Assembly: GCF_011365745.1 (NCBI RefSeq)
Contig: NZ_JAAOBY010000001.1
Coordinates: 744,001 to 808,000, forward strand
Source: Flavobacterium turcicum
Lineage (GTDB): Bacteria; Bacteroidota; Bacteroidia; Flavobacteriales; Flavobacteriaceae
DNA length: 64,000 nt
Direction of reading: 5' to 3'
Positions within the stretch are counted from its first letter, which is position 1. Each line of letters opens with the position of its first letter. Position numbers and translations under genes: made by a program. Below are positions 31,440-41,147 of this stretch, piece after piece. The notes under the pieces are model-generated. The model was not told the DNA's origin and ran no database searches. It saw only the letters and a program-made list of their open reading frames with translations.

Positions 31440-33857
31440 TTATAAGTGTTTTGATACCTGATTTGCATCTATAAAATAGCGTATGCTAATAGAGAAAACA
31501 TGATTCAAGGCATCATTATTTAATAAAGAAGTTACGTTATTTGCGAATTCCTTATTGATGCTTCGATCAAATTTACCAGCGTTATTGCGGTATAAAACTG
31601 ATACTTGACTGCCAGGAGCAAACCACCAATTGTATGATAAGTCAGCATTCCAAGTGTAAAAACTTGAATTCTTGTTCGCGCTGTACGTATTGTTTGAGTT
31701 CAAGCGGCCATCATTACCCAAAGTAAGCGCATTTTTGTTTTCGGCATACGACCAATAATGACGTAATGCGATGTTAAAAGTCATTTGACTGTTTAGTGAA
31801 TATTTACCTGATAAGGTGTTGGCATAAGTTACCACATTGCGGTTAGCAAAAACTATTGTGTTGGGAGTTGCCGCATTTTGGTCATCATTTACACTATCAA
31901 TAAAACCTTTGTTGTTGTTTTGTCGTGAGAAATTAAAATTGTAATTCAATGATAATTTGTCATTGAAACGGTATCTCGGTCCCACAGAGAAGCCATATGA
32001 TTTACGACCTGCTTCATCAAAAATAGAGAATGATGGATTAAAATCAAGAGCAAAAGGATTGTTGTAATTGGTTGAAATATAAATAAAACCGCCAATTCTA
32101 GTTGGGCGAATTACAAACCTATCAGCGGCACGAGGTTCGTAATAATCATAAGTTTCTACAGGGTTAGCATCAAATCCGAAACCAATGTAGTGGTTTTGTT
32201 TAGTGTTTGAATTCACCTGATAATTGATGTTACTAGACTGAATTTTTCCAGTCTCTTTTTGAAATTGATGGTAGGTATTAATTCTAGTATTAAAACTATT
32301 GAAATATTTGGTTGATTTTAAAATACGGTAACTGGTATTCCCATAAATGCTGTAATAGTTGGTTTCAAAATTGATGCCCAAATCATTATTATCAAAATCT
32401 TTGGTCATCACATCAGCACCAATCCCGTAGCGGAATTTTCCGCTTGTTTCTGCAAAATTAAGTTGCGAATTGATTCCTGTTTTGGTTGTGCCCTCATTGA
32501 CATAACTGTATTTAAAATCACCCGATAAATTGTAGGTGTTTTTTTTAGTATTCAAATCCCATACTAGCGCCGTTACGTTTCCGTCTCTAAAATTTCCGTT
32601 GCGGGTTACATTGGTATTCACAAATGAAACTGAGGAATTTTTGCGAAAGCGCTGGTCAAGTACCAAGACATTGTAATTTGCTAACGGTTCTAATAATTCT
32701 CTGCGTGTTTCTCCAGTTACGGTGTTAGCAATAGTTGCCGATGTTTTTTGAGTAACGGCATTTAAAATTCCTACTCCAAGGCCATTTTTAGTTCTTCCCG
32801 ATACTTTAAAGGCATTTATTAAACTTACGTTAGCAGGATTTTCAATAAGAACTTCATTGGTTCCTACTGATGGTGAATTTGTCGGATTACCACCAATTCT
32901 ACGAGAATACACCAAGTTTCCTTTGCTAAATAAATCAGTTCCCTCTGTAAAAAAGGGTCTGTTTTCATTGAATTGCTGTTCAAAAGGACCTAAATTTAGG
33001 ATTTGATCATCAAATTTTGTTTGTCCAAAATCAGGAATCAAAATCATATCTAAGGTAAAAGCGTCATTGATACCGTACTTTACATCTAGACCACCTTTGA
33101 GTGTACCTACTGTTTTTTGTCGAGAATTTGCATCAACATAAAAAGAGGAGTAAGGCAATAAAAAGAGTCGAGTTGGTGGTTTTATATTTTCAATTCCTTC
33201 TAAAATTCCGGTTTGTTGTGTAAAAGTACCTAATTTAGAGTCGATAAAATTCCAAGTGTATTTAAATCGGTCTCTTCGTACTTCTCTGAAAAAATTAAGT
33301 CCCCAAGTTTGTTTTTTCTCAGCTGAAAATCGCAATGCAGCATAAGGAATTCGCATTTCTACGTTCCAACCTTTATCTGTAATAACAGCTTTACTTCGCC
33401 ACACAGCATCCCAAGAATAGTCCTCGCCATTGGTATCGGTTGTAATACAATCGGCTTGACCATCAGCAGCATTTACAAAAAATTGAAAATCTTGCTGCCC
33501 ATCATTAAATCCATTGATAAATACTCCAAATACATCCGAAGTACCAAAATCATCGCGTTGTGTAATTTCACGAAGAATTTTTTCAGGATTTTCGTCATTC
33601 ATTACAGCCGCGATATAAATAGCATCATTGTCATATAGAACGCGCACTTCAGTTTTCTTGTTCTCAGGAATGGGTTTGCCGTTATCTGGTTCAAAGGTGA
33701 TAAAATCGCCCGCTATTGGTGCAGTTTGCCAAATTGCTTCGTTGACTTTTCCGTCTATCTCAATTTTATCTGTAATGAATTTAGTTTCTAATTTTTTTCT
33801 TTGACCAAAGCTGTAAATGGAGCTTAAAAAAAGTGTCAACAAGATTAGTTTTTTCAT
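31440..33857 (-). CDS. DUF5916 outer-membrane protein with carbohydrate-binding-like N-terminus (copy A)
   Basis: The product is 805 residues from the ATG at 33857 (MKKLILLTLFLSSIYSFGQ, a signal peptide). Residues of about 25-200 form a CBM9-like domain (KIEIDGKVNEAIWQTAPIAG, FVNAADGQADC), and the rest is DUF5916, a predicted 20-plus-strand outer-membrane barrel ending in SISIRYFIDANQVSKHL. A conserved patch is RPFFTEGTDLFSKGNLVYSR. The family may handle polysaccharide or peptide uptake, but no substrate is known. It lies 136 bases downstream of a close paralogue. Confidence 0.85.
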   Translation of the reverse strand: MKKLILLTLFLSSIYSFGQRKKLETKFITDKIEIDGKVNEAIWQTAPIAGDFITFEPDNGKPIPENKKTEVRVLYDNDAIYIAAVMNDENPEKILREITQRDDFGTSDVFGVFINGFNDGQQDFQFFVNAADGQADCITTDTNGEDYSWDAVWRSKAVITDKGWNVEMRIPYAALRFSAEKKQTWGLNFFREVRRDRFKYTWNFIDSKLGTFTQQTGILEGIENIKPPTRLFLLPYSSFYVDANSRQKTVGTLKGGLDVKYGINDAFTLDMILIPDFGQTKFDDQILNLGPFEQQFNENRPFFTEGTDLFSKGNLVYSRRIGGNPTNSPSVGTNEVLIENPANVSLINAFKVSGRTKNGLGVGILNAVTQKTSATIANTVTGETRRELLEPLANYNVLVLDQRFRKNSSVSFVNTNVTRNGNFRDGNVTALVWDLNTKKNTYNLSGDFKYSYVNEGTTKTGINSQLNFAETSGKFRYGIGADVMTKDFDNNDLGINFETNYYSIYGNTSYRILKSTKYFNSFNTRINTYHQFQKETGKIQSSNINYQVNSNTKQNHYIGFGFDANPVETYDYYEPRAADRFVIRPTRIGGFIYISTNYNNPFALDFNPSFSIFDEAGRKSYGFSVGPRYRFNDKLSLNYNFNFSRQNNNKGFIDSVNDDQNAATPNTIVFANRNVVTYANTLSGKYSLNSQMTFNIALRHYWSYAENKNALTLGNDGRLNSNNTYSANKNSSFYTWNADLSYNWWFAPGSQVSVLYRNNAGKFDRSINKEFANNVTSLLNNDALNHVFSISIRYFIDANQVSKHL

Positions 33858-33993
33858 GAAACGATTGATTGGTTGATTTGATGATGATTGTAAAACCAAA
33901 ATAGCTTCAAGAGAAATCTCTTTTAAGTGCATTACAGTTTGCATTAATAGACTAATTTGTATGTGAAATGTTACAGTTGTGGATTGAAAAATA

Positions 33994-36381
33994 TTATTTT
34001 AACACATTCGCATCAATAAAATAGCGTATACTAATCGATAACACACTAGTTAGGTCGCTGTTAAAGACGTTTTTTAAATTCGTGTTTAAATTTTTCTCTA
34101 CTGTACTAGCACGTTGCAAGCCGTAATTGCGATATAAAAGTGAAATTTCACTGCCGGGCGCAAACCACCATGAGTAGGATAAATCAAAGTTCCAAGAGTT
34201 AAAATTACGGTCTTTGTTTAAATTGTAACTATTGTTAGAAGTTAAAAATCCATTAGGCTGCAGGGTGAAAAATTCTCGATTTTTGGAGTATGACCAATAG
34301 TAGCGTGCAGTTAGGTTGAGCGTCATCTTATTATTGATGGAGTATTTTCCAGTAAGGTCGTTTTGCAGGATTTCGCGGTTTCGTTCGGTAAAAATAACTT
34401 CATCATTGTCTCCAAAATCAACCCATCCGCGATCTTGATTTAATTTTGAGTAATCGATAGCAAATGCTAAAGATAGTTTGTCATTAAAACGGTACTTTGG
34501 AGCAGCGTAAAATTCGTAAGTATTGCGCCCACGTTCGTCAAATTTTACATAGCTTACAGTCATATCCACCAAAAAAGTATTGTTTCTATTTAACTCAAAA
34601 CCAAAATAAGTGGCTAAATTTCGTGGTCTGTAAACGTAACTGCCTTCAGAGCGTGGTTCATAGAAATCATATACTGTAAAAGGACTTGCTGTTACTCCTA
34701 GTTCAAAATAGTTGTTGTTTAAGGTAGTTCCTTTAATAACAGTTTTATACCAAGCTTCTTGCATTTTACCGGTAGTGTTTTGCAATTCTAAATTCAGTTC
34801 TTGCTCCACTTTTAAAGTGTTAAACACTTTGGTAGGGTTTAAAATGCGATAGCTACCATTAACAGAAGCAGCATGATAATTGGTATAAAAAATAATACCT
34901 AAATCGTTGATATCGTAGTTCTCAGATAAATATTTTCCTGAAAATAAATAACGATAGCGACCACTAGTTTTTTCAAAATTGATGCTTGTTTTGTAGCCAC
35001 TGAAATTTTGTGTATCGTTTACATGGCTGAACTTAAAATCGCCGTACAAATTATATGTGTTTTCTTTAGTGCTTAAATCATAAAGTAAAGCAGATGCATT
35101 GGCATCTCTAAAACCGCCATTTCTAGTAGTGTTAGCATTTACAAAAGTAACCGATGAATTTTGATTGAATCGTTGGTCCAGCACTAACATATTATAATTA
35201 ACCAAGGGTTCAATCACGGCTTTGCGTTTACTTCCAGTGGCTTCGTCTAGAATTGTTGCTTTTGTTACCTCGGTAATGGCATTCAAAAATCCAACTCCAA
35301 GTCCTTTTTCGGTACGGCCTGAAACTTTTACTGCATTTATTAAATTGACTGTACTTGGATAATCGACAATCTGTTCAGTGTTATTTAATTCGGGTTCACT
35401 AGTTGGAGATCCGCCAATTCTACGGGAATAAAATAATCCACCTTTGTTAAATAAATCTGTTCCTTCAGTAAAAAAAGGTCTATTTTCTTCAAAACGTTGT
35501 TCGAAGGGTAATAAGTTTAAGATGGCATTATCAAATTTTGTTTGTCCAAAATCAGGTACAAGAATGGCGTCTAGCGTAAATGAATCATTGATTCCGTATT
35601 TAATGTCAAGTCCCGCTTTAAAAGTATTGTCATAACCAATATCACTTTTTTGTGCATAGGCTGATGCATACGGAATAAGAAATAATCGAGTAGGGGTCTT
35701 GATATTTGAAATCCCTTCTAAAATTCCGGCTTGCGGAATTACAGCGCCAATTTTGGTATCAATACGATTCCAAGTATATTTTTGAACGTCTCTTTTTATT
35801 TCACGCATAAAGTTTAAGCCCCAAACTTGCTGTTCTGATTTTGAAAAACGCAAAGCAGCATATGGGATTTTCATTTCTACAGACCATCCAAAATCAGTCA
35901 ATAAAACTTCGCTGTCCCAAATAGCATCCCAAGTAAAGTCTTCAAAATCTTCTGTTGCTAAGCAGTCCATTTGTACTCCTGCAGCACTAACAAAAAAACG
36001 AAAATCTTGCTGTCCGTCGTTAAACCCGTTGATATAGACCGCAAAATGATCCGATACTCCAAAAACATCTCGGTTAGTTAATTCCTTTTGAATTTTACTC
36101 GGTTCATTATCATAAAGCAGTGCCGAAATGTAAATAGCGTCATTGTCATAAACGATTTTTACCTCTGTTTTTTTATCCGCACTAATGGGTTTTCCATTAT
36201 CGGGTTCAAACATGATAAAGTCCGAAGCTGCTGCAGTTGAAGCCCAGATAGCTTCGTTTGTTTTGCCGTCAATAATGATGCTTTCGGTGGTTTTTTTAGC
36301 TTGAAGTATTTTTTTTTGACTGTAATTATTTACAGAAAATAATAGCAGAACAAGTGCTATTACGTATTGTGGTTTTGGCAT
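33994..36381 (-). CDS. DUF5916 outer-membrane protein with carbohydrate-binding-like N-terminus (copy B)
   Basis: The 795-residue paralogue of copy A shares the order of parts: signal peptide (ends NNYSQ), CBM9-like region (SIIIDGKTNEAIWASTAAAS), the RPFFTEGTDLFNKGGLFYSR patch, and the barrel ending SISIRYFIDANVLK. Many blocks are near identical between the two copies, while the middle differs, which points to an old tandem duplication. The longer C-terminus of copy A (QVSKHL) is the main end difference. It is the upstream gene of the pair, in the same orientation. Confidence 0.85.
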   Translation of the reverse strand: MPKPQYVIALVLLLFSVNNYSQKKILQAKKTTESIIIDGKTNEAIWASTAAASDFIMFEPDNGKPISADKKTEVKIVYDNDAIYISALLYDNEPSKIQKELTNRDVFGVSDHFAVYINGFNDGQQDFRFFVSAAGVQMDCLATEDFEDFTWDAIWDSEVLLTDFGWSVEMKIPYAALRFSKSEQQVWGLNFMREIKRDVQKYTWNRIDTKIGAVIPQAGILEGISNIKTPTRLFLIPYASAYAQKSDIGYDNTFKAGLDIKYGINDSFTLDAILVPDFGQTKFDNAILNLLPFEQRFEENRPFFTEGTDLFNKGGLFYSRRIGGSPTSEPELNNTEQIVDYPSTVNLINAVKVSGRTEKGLGVGFLNAITEVTKATILDEATGSKRKAVIEPLVNYNMLVLDQRFNQNSSVTFVNANTTRNGGFRDANASALLYDLSTKENTYNLYGDFKFSHVNDTQNFSGYKTSINFEKTSGRYRYLFSGKYLSENYDINDLGIIFYTNYHAASVNGSYRILNPTKVFNTLKVEQELNLELQNTTGKMQEAWYKTVIKGTTLNNNYFELGVTASPFTVYDFYEPRSEGSYVYRPRNLATYFGFELNRNNTFLVDMTVSYVKFDERGRNTYEFYAAPKYRFNDKLSLAFAIDYSKLNQDRGWVDFGDNDEVIFTERNREILQNDLTGKYSINNKMTLNLTARYYWSYSKNREFFTLQPNGFLTSNNSYNLNKDRNFNSWNFDLSYSWWFAPGSEISLLYRNYGLQRASTVEKNLNTNLKNVFNSDLTSVLSISIRYFIDANVLK

Positions 36382-36530
36382 GAAATGGTTAGTTAGTTGT
36401 ATACAAAAGTAATAAAATTAACATAGAAATTGCTGTTTTTGTCAATCTCTCCTGCTAATTTGTTTAAATTACAAAAGCACTTGTCAGAATAAAATTGTGT
36501 TAAAAATTATTCATTTCTCAATAAATACCT

Positions 36531-36538
36531 TAGGTTTG
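36531..36538 (+). promoter_or_regulatory. -7 box for the L,D-transpeptidase-like gene
   Basis: TAGGTTTG matches TAnnTTTG, 35 bases before the ATG. It sits within a 16-base palindrome-like run (GGTTTGCAAACC). No TTG is found at 17-23 bp. Confidence 0.45.
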
Positions 36539-36573
36539 CAAACCCAAATTTATTTACAACCTAAAGATAATCA

Positions 36574-37296
36574 ATGATTTATAATACACTTCTTACGCTT
36601 TTTATTGCCTTTTGCTCACTATTTTTACTTTCTAAAAATGTTGCTGCCATTCCATCAGAAACCAAACATTCATTTGTTGCTAGTAACGACGTCAAGAACC
36701 TTGACGAAGTAGAGGCTATCTATCAAGATTTACAGCTTAAAAACAAACAAATCCCAACTTTAGAAAGTTTTCAGCAAGCAGTAGAAGCTTACACCAATCT
36801 AAAGAACAAAGGACTCGTGCAAAAAGAACTGCTTACTATTATTGATTTTAGTTTGTCAGCAAATACCAAGCGACTGTGGGTAATTGATATGGCAACTAAC
36901 GAAGTTAAATTTCATTCTTTGGTATCGCATGGACGCAATACTGGCGAAGAGTTTGCTACTTCATTTTCGAACGCTGCAGAATCTTTTAAAAGTAGTCTTG
37001 GTCTTTATCTAACTGCTGAGGTTTATTCTGGCAAACATGGTTTATCTCTTAAATTAGATGGTCTCGAAAAAGGAGTAAATGATCACGCAAGGGCAAGAGG
37101 TATCGTTATGCATGCCGCCGATTATGTTTCGGAATCTTTTATAAAAAACAATCAAAGGTTGGGCAGAAGCCAAGGTTGTCCTGCTGTACCAAGTAATATT
37201 TCTAAAGAAATTATTAATCTTATTAAAAATAAATCTTGCTTTTTTATCTATCATCCTTCGCGTGCAGTTGCTTTGGGAGGAACATTTGTTTCATAA
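36574..37296 (+). CDS. Murein L,D-transpeptidase catalytic domain family protein
   Basis: The 240-residue protein has a signal or anchor helix (MIYNTLLTLFIAFCSLFLLS) and a C-terminal YkuD_2-type domain. The catalytic parts are the histidine in GIVMHAADYVSE and the serine-glycine-cysteine site in LGRSQGCPAVPSN. Earlier, LSANTKRLWVIDMATNEVKF and SLVSHGRNTG match the family. Such proteins form 3-3 cross-links or attach proteins to peptidoglycan, in the periplasm. The residue pattern suggests an active enzyme, although the biochemistry of this subgroup is poorly tested. It is monocistronic. Confidence 0.88.
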   Translation: MIYNTLLTLFIAFCSLFLLSKNVAAIPSETKHSFVASNDVKNLDEVEAIYQDLQLKNKQIPTLESFQQAVEAYTNLKNKGLVQKELLTIIDFSLSANTKRLWVIDMATNEVKFHSLVSHGRNTGEEFATSFSNAAESFKSSLGLYLTAEVYSGKHGLSLKLDGLEKGVNDHARARGIVMHAADYVSESFIKNNQRLGRSQGCPAVPSNISKEIINLIKNKSCFFIYHPSRAVALGGTFVS

Positions 37297-37515
37297 TTTA
37301 TAGTTGAAAAATCCAATTATCTAAAAAAAGAATCAAATTTTGGTTTAAAACTGAAGGTTAGAAAGTTTGATTTTCGGTTTTGATTATTAATTTTTAATTT
37401 TTTTTTCGTCAAAATTATTGATGATAAGATTTTCACTGTAAATAAATTAGGTACGAAAATGTACTTTGTTGAGGTCTAAAAGCGGAGTGAATTTTAGTTT
37501 TTTTCAGAAAAAAAC

Positions 37516-37547
37516 TTGCAGGAAAGCAAAGTTATTAAGTATATTTG
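37516..37547 (+). promoter_or_regulatory. Promoter of the tRNA-Gly pair
   Basis: A -33 TTG (37516-37518) and a -7 TATATTTG (37540-37547) are separated by 21 bp, a full match to the flavobacterial consensus, placing the transcription start just before the first tRNA at 37560. Confidence 0.75.
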
Positions 37548-37559
37548 CACCGTTGTAAT

Positions 37560-37632
<73 letters not shown>

Positions 37633-37677
37633 CTAGGTTTCAAATCTAGCTTTGAAACAAAAAATAAGTATTACAAT

Positions 37678-37750
<73 letters not shown>

Positions 37751-37751
37751 C

Positions 37752-37779
37752 AAAGCCTCAAACATTTGTTTGGGGCTTT
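37752..37779 (+). terminator. Terminator of the tRNA operon
   Basis: A 13-bp stem with one mismatch or wobble (37752-37764 with 37767-37779) and a tight loop is followed by a T-run, starting one base after the second tRNA. Confidence 0.9.
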
Positions 37780-37830
37780 TTTTATGCAATGTATTCACCT
37801 CTTATTTGTAGATTCAATTTAAACCATAAA

Positions 37831-37861
37831 AAAAATCCAAAGCAAACTACTTTGGATTTTT
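37831..37861. terminator. Terminator for peptidase E (bidirectional)
   Basis: A 12-bp perfect stem (37831-37842 with 37850-37861) is flanked by A- and T-runs just downstream of the minus-strand pepE stop. Confidence 0.85.
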
Positions 37862-37870
37862 TTAATTTCC

Positions 37871-38578
37871 TTATTTCAAAGCGCTCAAATCAGAACCAGA
37901 TGGTAACTCCTCTGCTAATTGATTTTTCAAGAAGAGTCTTGCTGTTAAGGGGCCTTTTAGTTTTACTTTGTCTGATTTCACCTCAATCCAACTTCCTTCG
38001 CGCAGGCCCAAAACTGGAGCCGAGTTGTACGCGTGAAATTCTTTAATACGGGTTTCTCGTGTTTCGCCCATGTGAGTAGATCTTGGATCAGGATCCAAAT
38101 AGTGTGGGTTGATATTAAACGGTATGATTCCTAATGTTTGAAAACTTGGTGGATAAGCAATTGGCATATCATTTGTCGTTTGCATACTCAAGCCACAAAT
38201 ATTACTTCCCGCACTACATCCCAAATAAGGAGTTCCTTTTTTTACTACATCAGCGAGAACGGTCATGATTTTGTTTTTGTATAATTGGGATACAAGCAGA
38301 AAAGTATTGCCACCGCCGGTAAAAATCCCTTCAGCATTGCAAATAGCACTTTCAGGATTGTCATATTCATGAATGCCAACGACTTTTTTATTGATCTTGG
38401 CAAATGCACTTTTTACTTTATCGGTATATTCTTCATGGCTCATTCCGCCTGGCCTTGCAAATGGAATAAAAAGAATAGTATTGCATTGACTGAATAGCAA
38501 TTCTAATTCAGGAAGTAAATATTGTAAATAATCTTCATTAGCTAATGTCGAGGTACTCGCTATGATGGCGTTTTTCAT
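37871..38578 (-). CDS. pepE: Dipeptidase E (alpha-aspartyl dipeptidase)
   Basis: This cytoplasmic S51-family serine peptidase cleaves Asp-X dipeptides. The 235-residue product matches PepE in length. The nucleophile serine lies in LGCSAGSNICGLSM, with the preceding GIFTGGGNTFLL oxyanion region and the histidine in NINPHYLDPDPRSTHMGE. It is a lone gene on the minus strand, with a terminator downstream. Confidence 0.93.
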   Translation of the reverse strand: MKNAIIASTSTLANEDYLQYLLPELELLFSQCNTILFIPFARPGGMSHEEYTDKVKSAFAKINKKVVGIHEYDNPESAICNAEGIFTGGGNTFLLVSQLYKNKIMTVLADVVKKGTPYLGCSAGSNICGLSMQTTNDMPIAYPPSFQTLGIIPFNINPHYLDPDPRSTHMGETRETRIKEFHAYNSAPVLGLREGSWIEVKSDKVKLKGPLTARLFLKNQLAEELPSGSDLSALK

Positions 38579-38713
38579 AGATTAATATAATTTTTTTGAT
38601 AAAGGTATTAAAGTCTGTTTTTGTATTCCTTTTTAATTAACATTTTTTTACCACGGCATTAGTATTAAATTTGGAGTTGAGTATGATACTTTTACGTGCT
38701 TAGGGATTAAGGT

Positions 38714-39472
38714 ATGCTACAAACAATAAGGATATACTGTTTATTTTTGGTTCTTTTTGGTTTTAATTTGTTTGCGCAAAATGCAAATAGATCAATTGTA
38801 AAAGGTCGAGTTGAGGTTGTTCGTGCAGATGCGGCAGGGATTTATGTCGCTAATAAGACTACAAATGATGTTGTGCAGACAGATGCAGAGGGTAATTTTG
38901 AAATAAAAGCTACCGCGGGTGATGCCCTTTGTTTCACTGCTCCTCAGTATAAAGAATTTTGTTTGGTGCTCACTGCAATTATTTTACAAAAAGAGGTTTT
39001 GTCAGTTTTTTTGAAACGAATTGTCAATGAACTCGATGAGGTAGTTGTTTCAGAGAAAGTAAGTGCTACCAGTTTGGGGATTATCCCGAAGGGGCAAAAA
39101 GTATACACGCCTGCAGAACGGAAGTTATATACGGCTACACATTTAAATGCTTCGGCAAATGCGGGCACTATGATGGGAGGATCTATTTCGGCTGATCCAC
39201 TTTTGAATTGGATTTCTGGAAGAACGAAAATGTTAAAAAAAGAACTGCAAATAGAGAAAAAGGAACGATACATGCAGCAATTTGAAGCTTTATTTTTGTC
39301 TGATTATTTAATTAGTAAACTTAAAATTCCTGCAGATTATGTAAAAGGTTTTGAGTACTTTGCCATCGAAGATCCTCAATTTGTGGCCTCTTTACAATCT
39401 AAAAATAAATCAATGAGTCAATTTTTAATTAATGATTTGGCCATAAAATATAAAAAAATAATAAGTGAATAA
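38714..39472 (+). CDS. Secreted carboxypeptidase-regulatory-like protein, tandem paralogue 1
   Basis: The 252-residue protein has a signal peptide ending at LFAQ. Residues of about 27-95 form a carboxypeptidase D regulatory-like beta-sandwich (SIVKGRVEVVRADAAGIYVA, TDAEGNFEIKATAGD), as at the N-terminus of many TonB receptors, but no plug or barrel follows. The C-terminal part is a conserved helical region (TPAERKLYTATHLNAS, ISGRTKMLKKELQIEKKER, PADYVKGFEYFAIED). The role is unknown. It is the first of three overlapping paralogous genes. Confidence 0.85.
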   Translation: MLQTIRIYCLFLVLFGFNLFAQNANRSIVKGRVEVVRADAAGIYVANKTTNDVVQTDAEGNFEIKATAGDALCFTAPQYKEFCLVLTAIILQKEVLSVFLKRIVNELDEVVVSEKVSATSLGIIPKGQKVYTPAERKLYTATHLNASANAGTMMGGSISADPLLNWISGRTKMLKKELQIEKKERYMQQFEALFLSDYLISKLKIPADYVKGFEYFAIEDPQFVASLQSKNKSMSQFLINDLAIKYKKIISE

Positions 39473-40196
39473 ATACAGAGTCCTATTGTTGCTATTTTTT
39501 TTGCTGTTGATGCAAGGCATTAGTGCGCAAGTCAATGTAAGTCGTCAGTTAAAAGGTCGGGTTGTTGCGGACTCGGTAAGTGTTGACAGAATCAATATCA
39601 ACAACATAACAAGCAAAGTTTTGGTGCTTTCTCAAAGTGACGGTACTTTTGAAATTGAGGTTAAAAACGGTGACGTACTTGTCTTTTCTGCCGTTAATTT
39701 AGAAACCGTGCGAAGAACAATTTCAGCGATAGATCAAGGATCTGGAAATGAAATGCAAATTCGAATGTATTCTAAAAGTATCATTTTAAAAGAAGTGGTT
39801 ATTGCCGAATCGTCTATTACGGCTGAAAGTTTAGGGATTATTCCGTATGGTCAAAAAAAATATACCGCAGCAGAACGTAAGTTGTATACTGCAACTTCTG
39901 GGGGCGGAATAGACGGCTTATTAAACACTATTTCTGGAAGGAAGGCCATGCTGAAAAAGGAGATTTTGGTCGAAAAAAAAGAAAGCAATTTATATCGATT
40001 AGAAGCTTTATTTGACGAAACCTATTTTACTGAAACCTTAAAAGTGCCGCAAGATTATGTAAAAGGATTTTTATATTATTGTGTTGAAGATAATGCTCTT
40101 GCAGCGGCATTGAAGGCCAAAAACAAAACATTAGTTATGTTTTTAATTGTGCCATTGGCTGAAAAGTACAACCAACTTCGAATGAGTGAAAACTAG
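39465..40196 (+). CDS. Secreted carboxypeptidase-regulatory-like protein, tandem paralogue 2
   Basis: The 243-residue paralogue shares the plan of copy 1: signal peptide (ends GISAQ), beta-sandwich (RQLKGRVVADSVSVDRININ), then the helical region with TAAERKLYTATSGGGIDG, ISGRKAMLKKEILVEKKES and PQDYVKGFLYYCVEDN. The start is a GTG that overlaps the end of gene 1 by 8 bases; using it keeps the signal peptide complete. The order and spacing indicate one operon. The product's function is not known. Confidence 0.85.
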   Translation: MNKYRVLLLLFFLLLMQGISAQVNVSRQLKGRVVADSVSVDRININNITSKVLVLSQSDGTFEIEVKNGDVLVFSAVNLETVRRTISAIDQGSGNEMQIRMYSKSIILKEVVIAESSITAESLGIIPYGQKKYTAAERKLYTATSGGGIDGLLNTISGRKAMLKKEILVEKKESNLYRLEALFDETYFTETLKVPQDYVKGFLYYCVEDNALAAALKAKNKTLVMFLIVPLAEKYNQLRMSEN

Positions 40197-40944
40197 TATC
40201 TACCTCCTTTTGTTTGGATTTAGCACTGCGGTAATGCTGGCGCAAGATCAAAAACTAACTTCGATTCGAGGTTTAGTTGTATGTCAAGAGCAATCCATCG
40301 CCGACGCTACAATTAGAAATTCGACAACGGGGCAAGAAGTTAAAAGCACCACTATGGGAAGTTTTTCTATTTTAGCAAAAACAGGAGATGAACTACTTGT
40401 TTCGGCGTTCAATTATGAGACTGTTCGAAAAATAATAACAGCACAAGATTTACTTTCAAGCGTTATAAAATTTGAACTTCCACAAAAAATCACGGTATTA
40501 CCCGAAGTCATTGTAAAGGATCAATCGATTACGGCACGCTCGATTCGAGCTCAGATCACAGAACCCAAACGCTTCACGCCAGCCGAGCGAAAACTTCAAA
40601 CAGCTGGAGATTTTAAACCAATTATGTTGTTGGGATTACTTGGTGGTTCAATGCCGCTCGATCCTTTGATTAATAAAATTAATGGGCGAACGAAAAGATT
40701 AAAAGTATTGGTTGCCTTAGAGAAAAAGGAGCAAGTAGTAAAGCTTTTGTCGGAATGGTTTGAGCCTAATTTCTACACCGATCAACTACAAATTCCATCG
40801 GAGTTTTGTTCTGGTTTTAAATTTTTCGTTGCTGAAGAACCTTCTTTTGTAGTTTTAATGGATACTCGGGATACAAATAAAATTGCTTTTGAGCTGGCTA
40901 TATTGGCTGTAAAATACAAAGGTTTTTTGGATTCACGTGAATAG
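40186..40944 (+). CDS. Secreted carboxypeptidase-regulatory-like protein, tandem paralogue 3
   Basis: The 252-residue third copy starts at a GTG that overlaps gene 2 by 11 bases. It has a signal peptide (ends AVMLAQ), the beta-sandwich (SIRGLVVCQEQSIADATIRN) and the C-terminal part with TPAERKLQTAGDFKPI, INGRTKRLKVLVALEKKEQ and PSEFCSGFKFFVAEEP. It is more divergent than copies 1 and 2 are from each other, especially in the LYTAT and KKEL motifs. The 203 bases after it hold no gene I can recognise. Confidence 0.83.
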   Translation: MKTSIYLLLFGFSTAVMLAQDQKLTSIRGLVVCQEQSIADATIRNSTTGQEVKSTTMGSFSILAKTGDELLVSAFNYETVRKIITAQDLLSSVIKFELPQKITVLPEVIVKDQSITARSIRAQITEPKRFTPAERKLQTAGDFKPIMLLGLLGGSMPLDPLINKINGRTKRLKVLVALEKKEQVVKLLSEWFEPNFYTDQLQIPSEFCSGFKFFVAEEPSFVVLMDTRDTNKIAFELAILAVKYKGFLDSRE

Positions 40945-41147
40945 AGATAACCTTTATTTATTTGATAATGAATTGTATTAAATTACTTTTAATCGTATAT
41001 TCCTAAAGTCATTTGCTGTTTTTTTTGCATTCTATTAAAAAAATCATAATTTTTTTCGAAACGATATGAAACCTTTTGCGTTTTTTGGCGTCTAACAAGT
41101 TCTAGTTCGTAAATGCTATTGGCTTAAAAGGAATTATTGTTTAAAAA

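Noticed and set aside
40945..41147. Possible small RNA or gene after the third paralogue
   Set aside because: The AT-rich 203 bases show no promoter box with a matching terminator and no coding frame of note.
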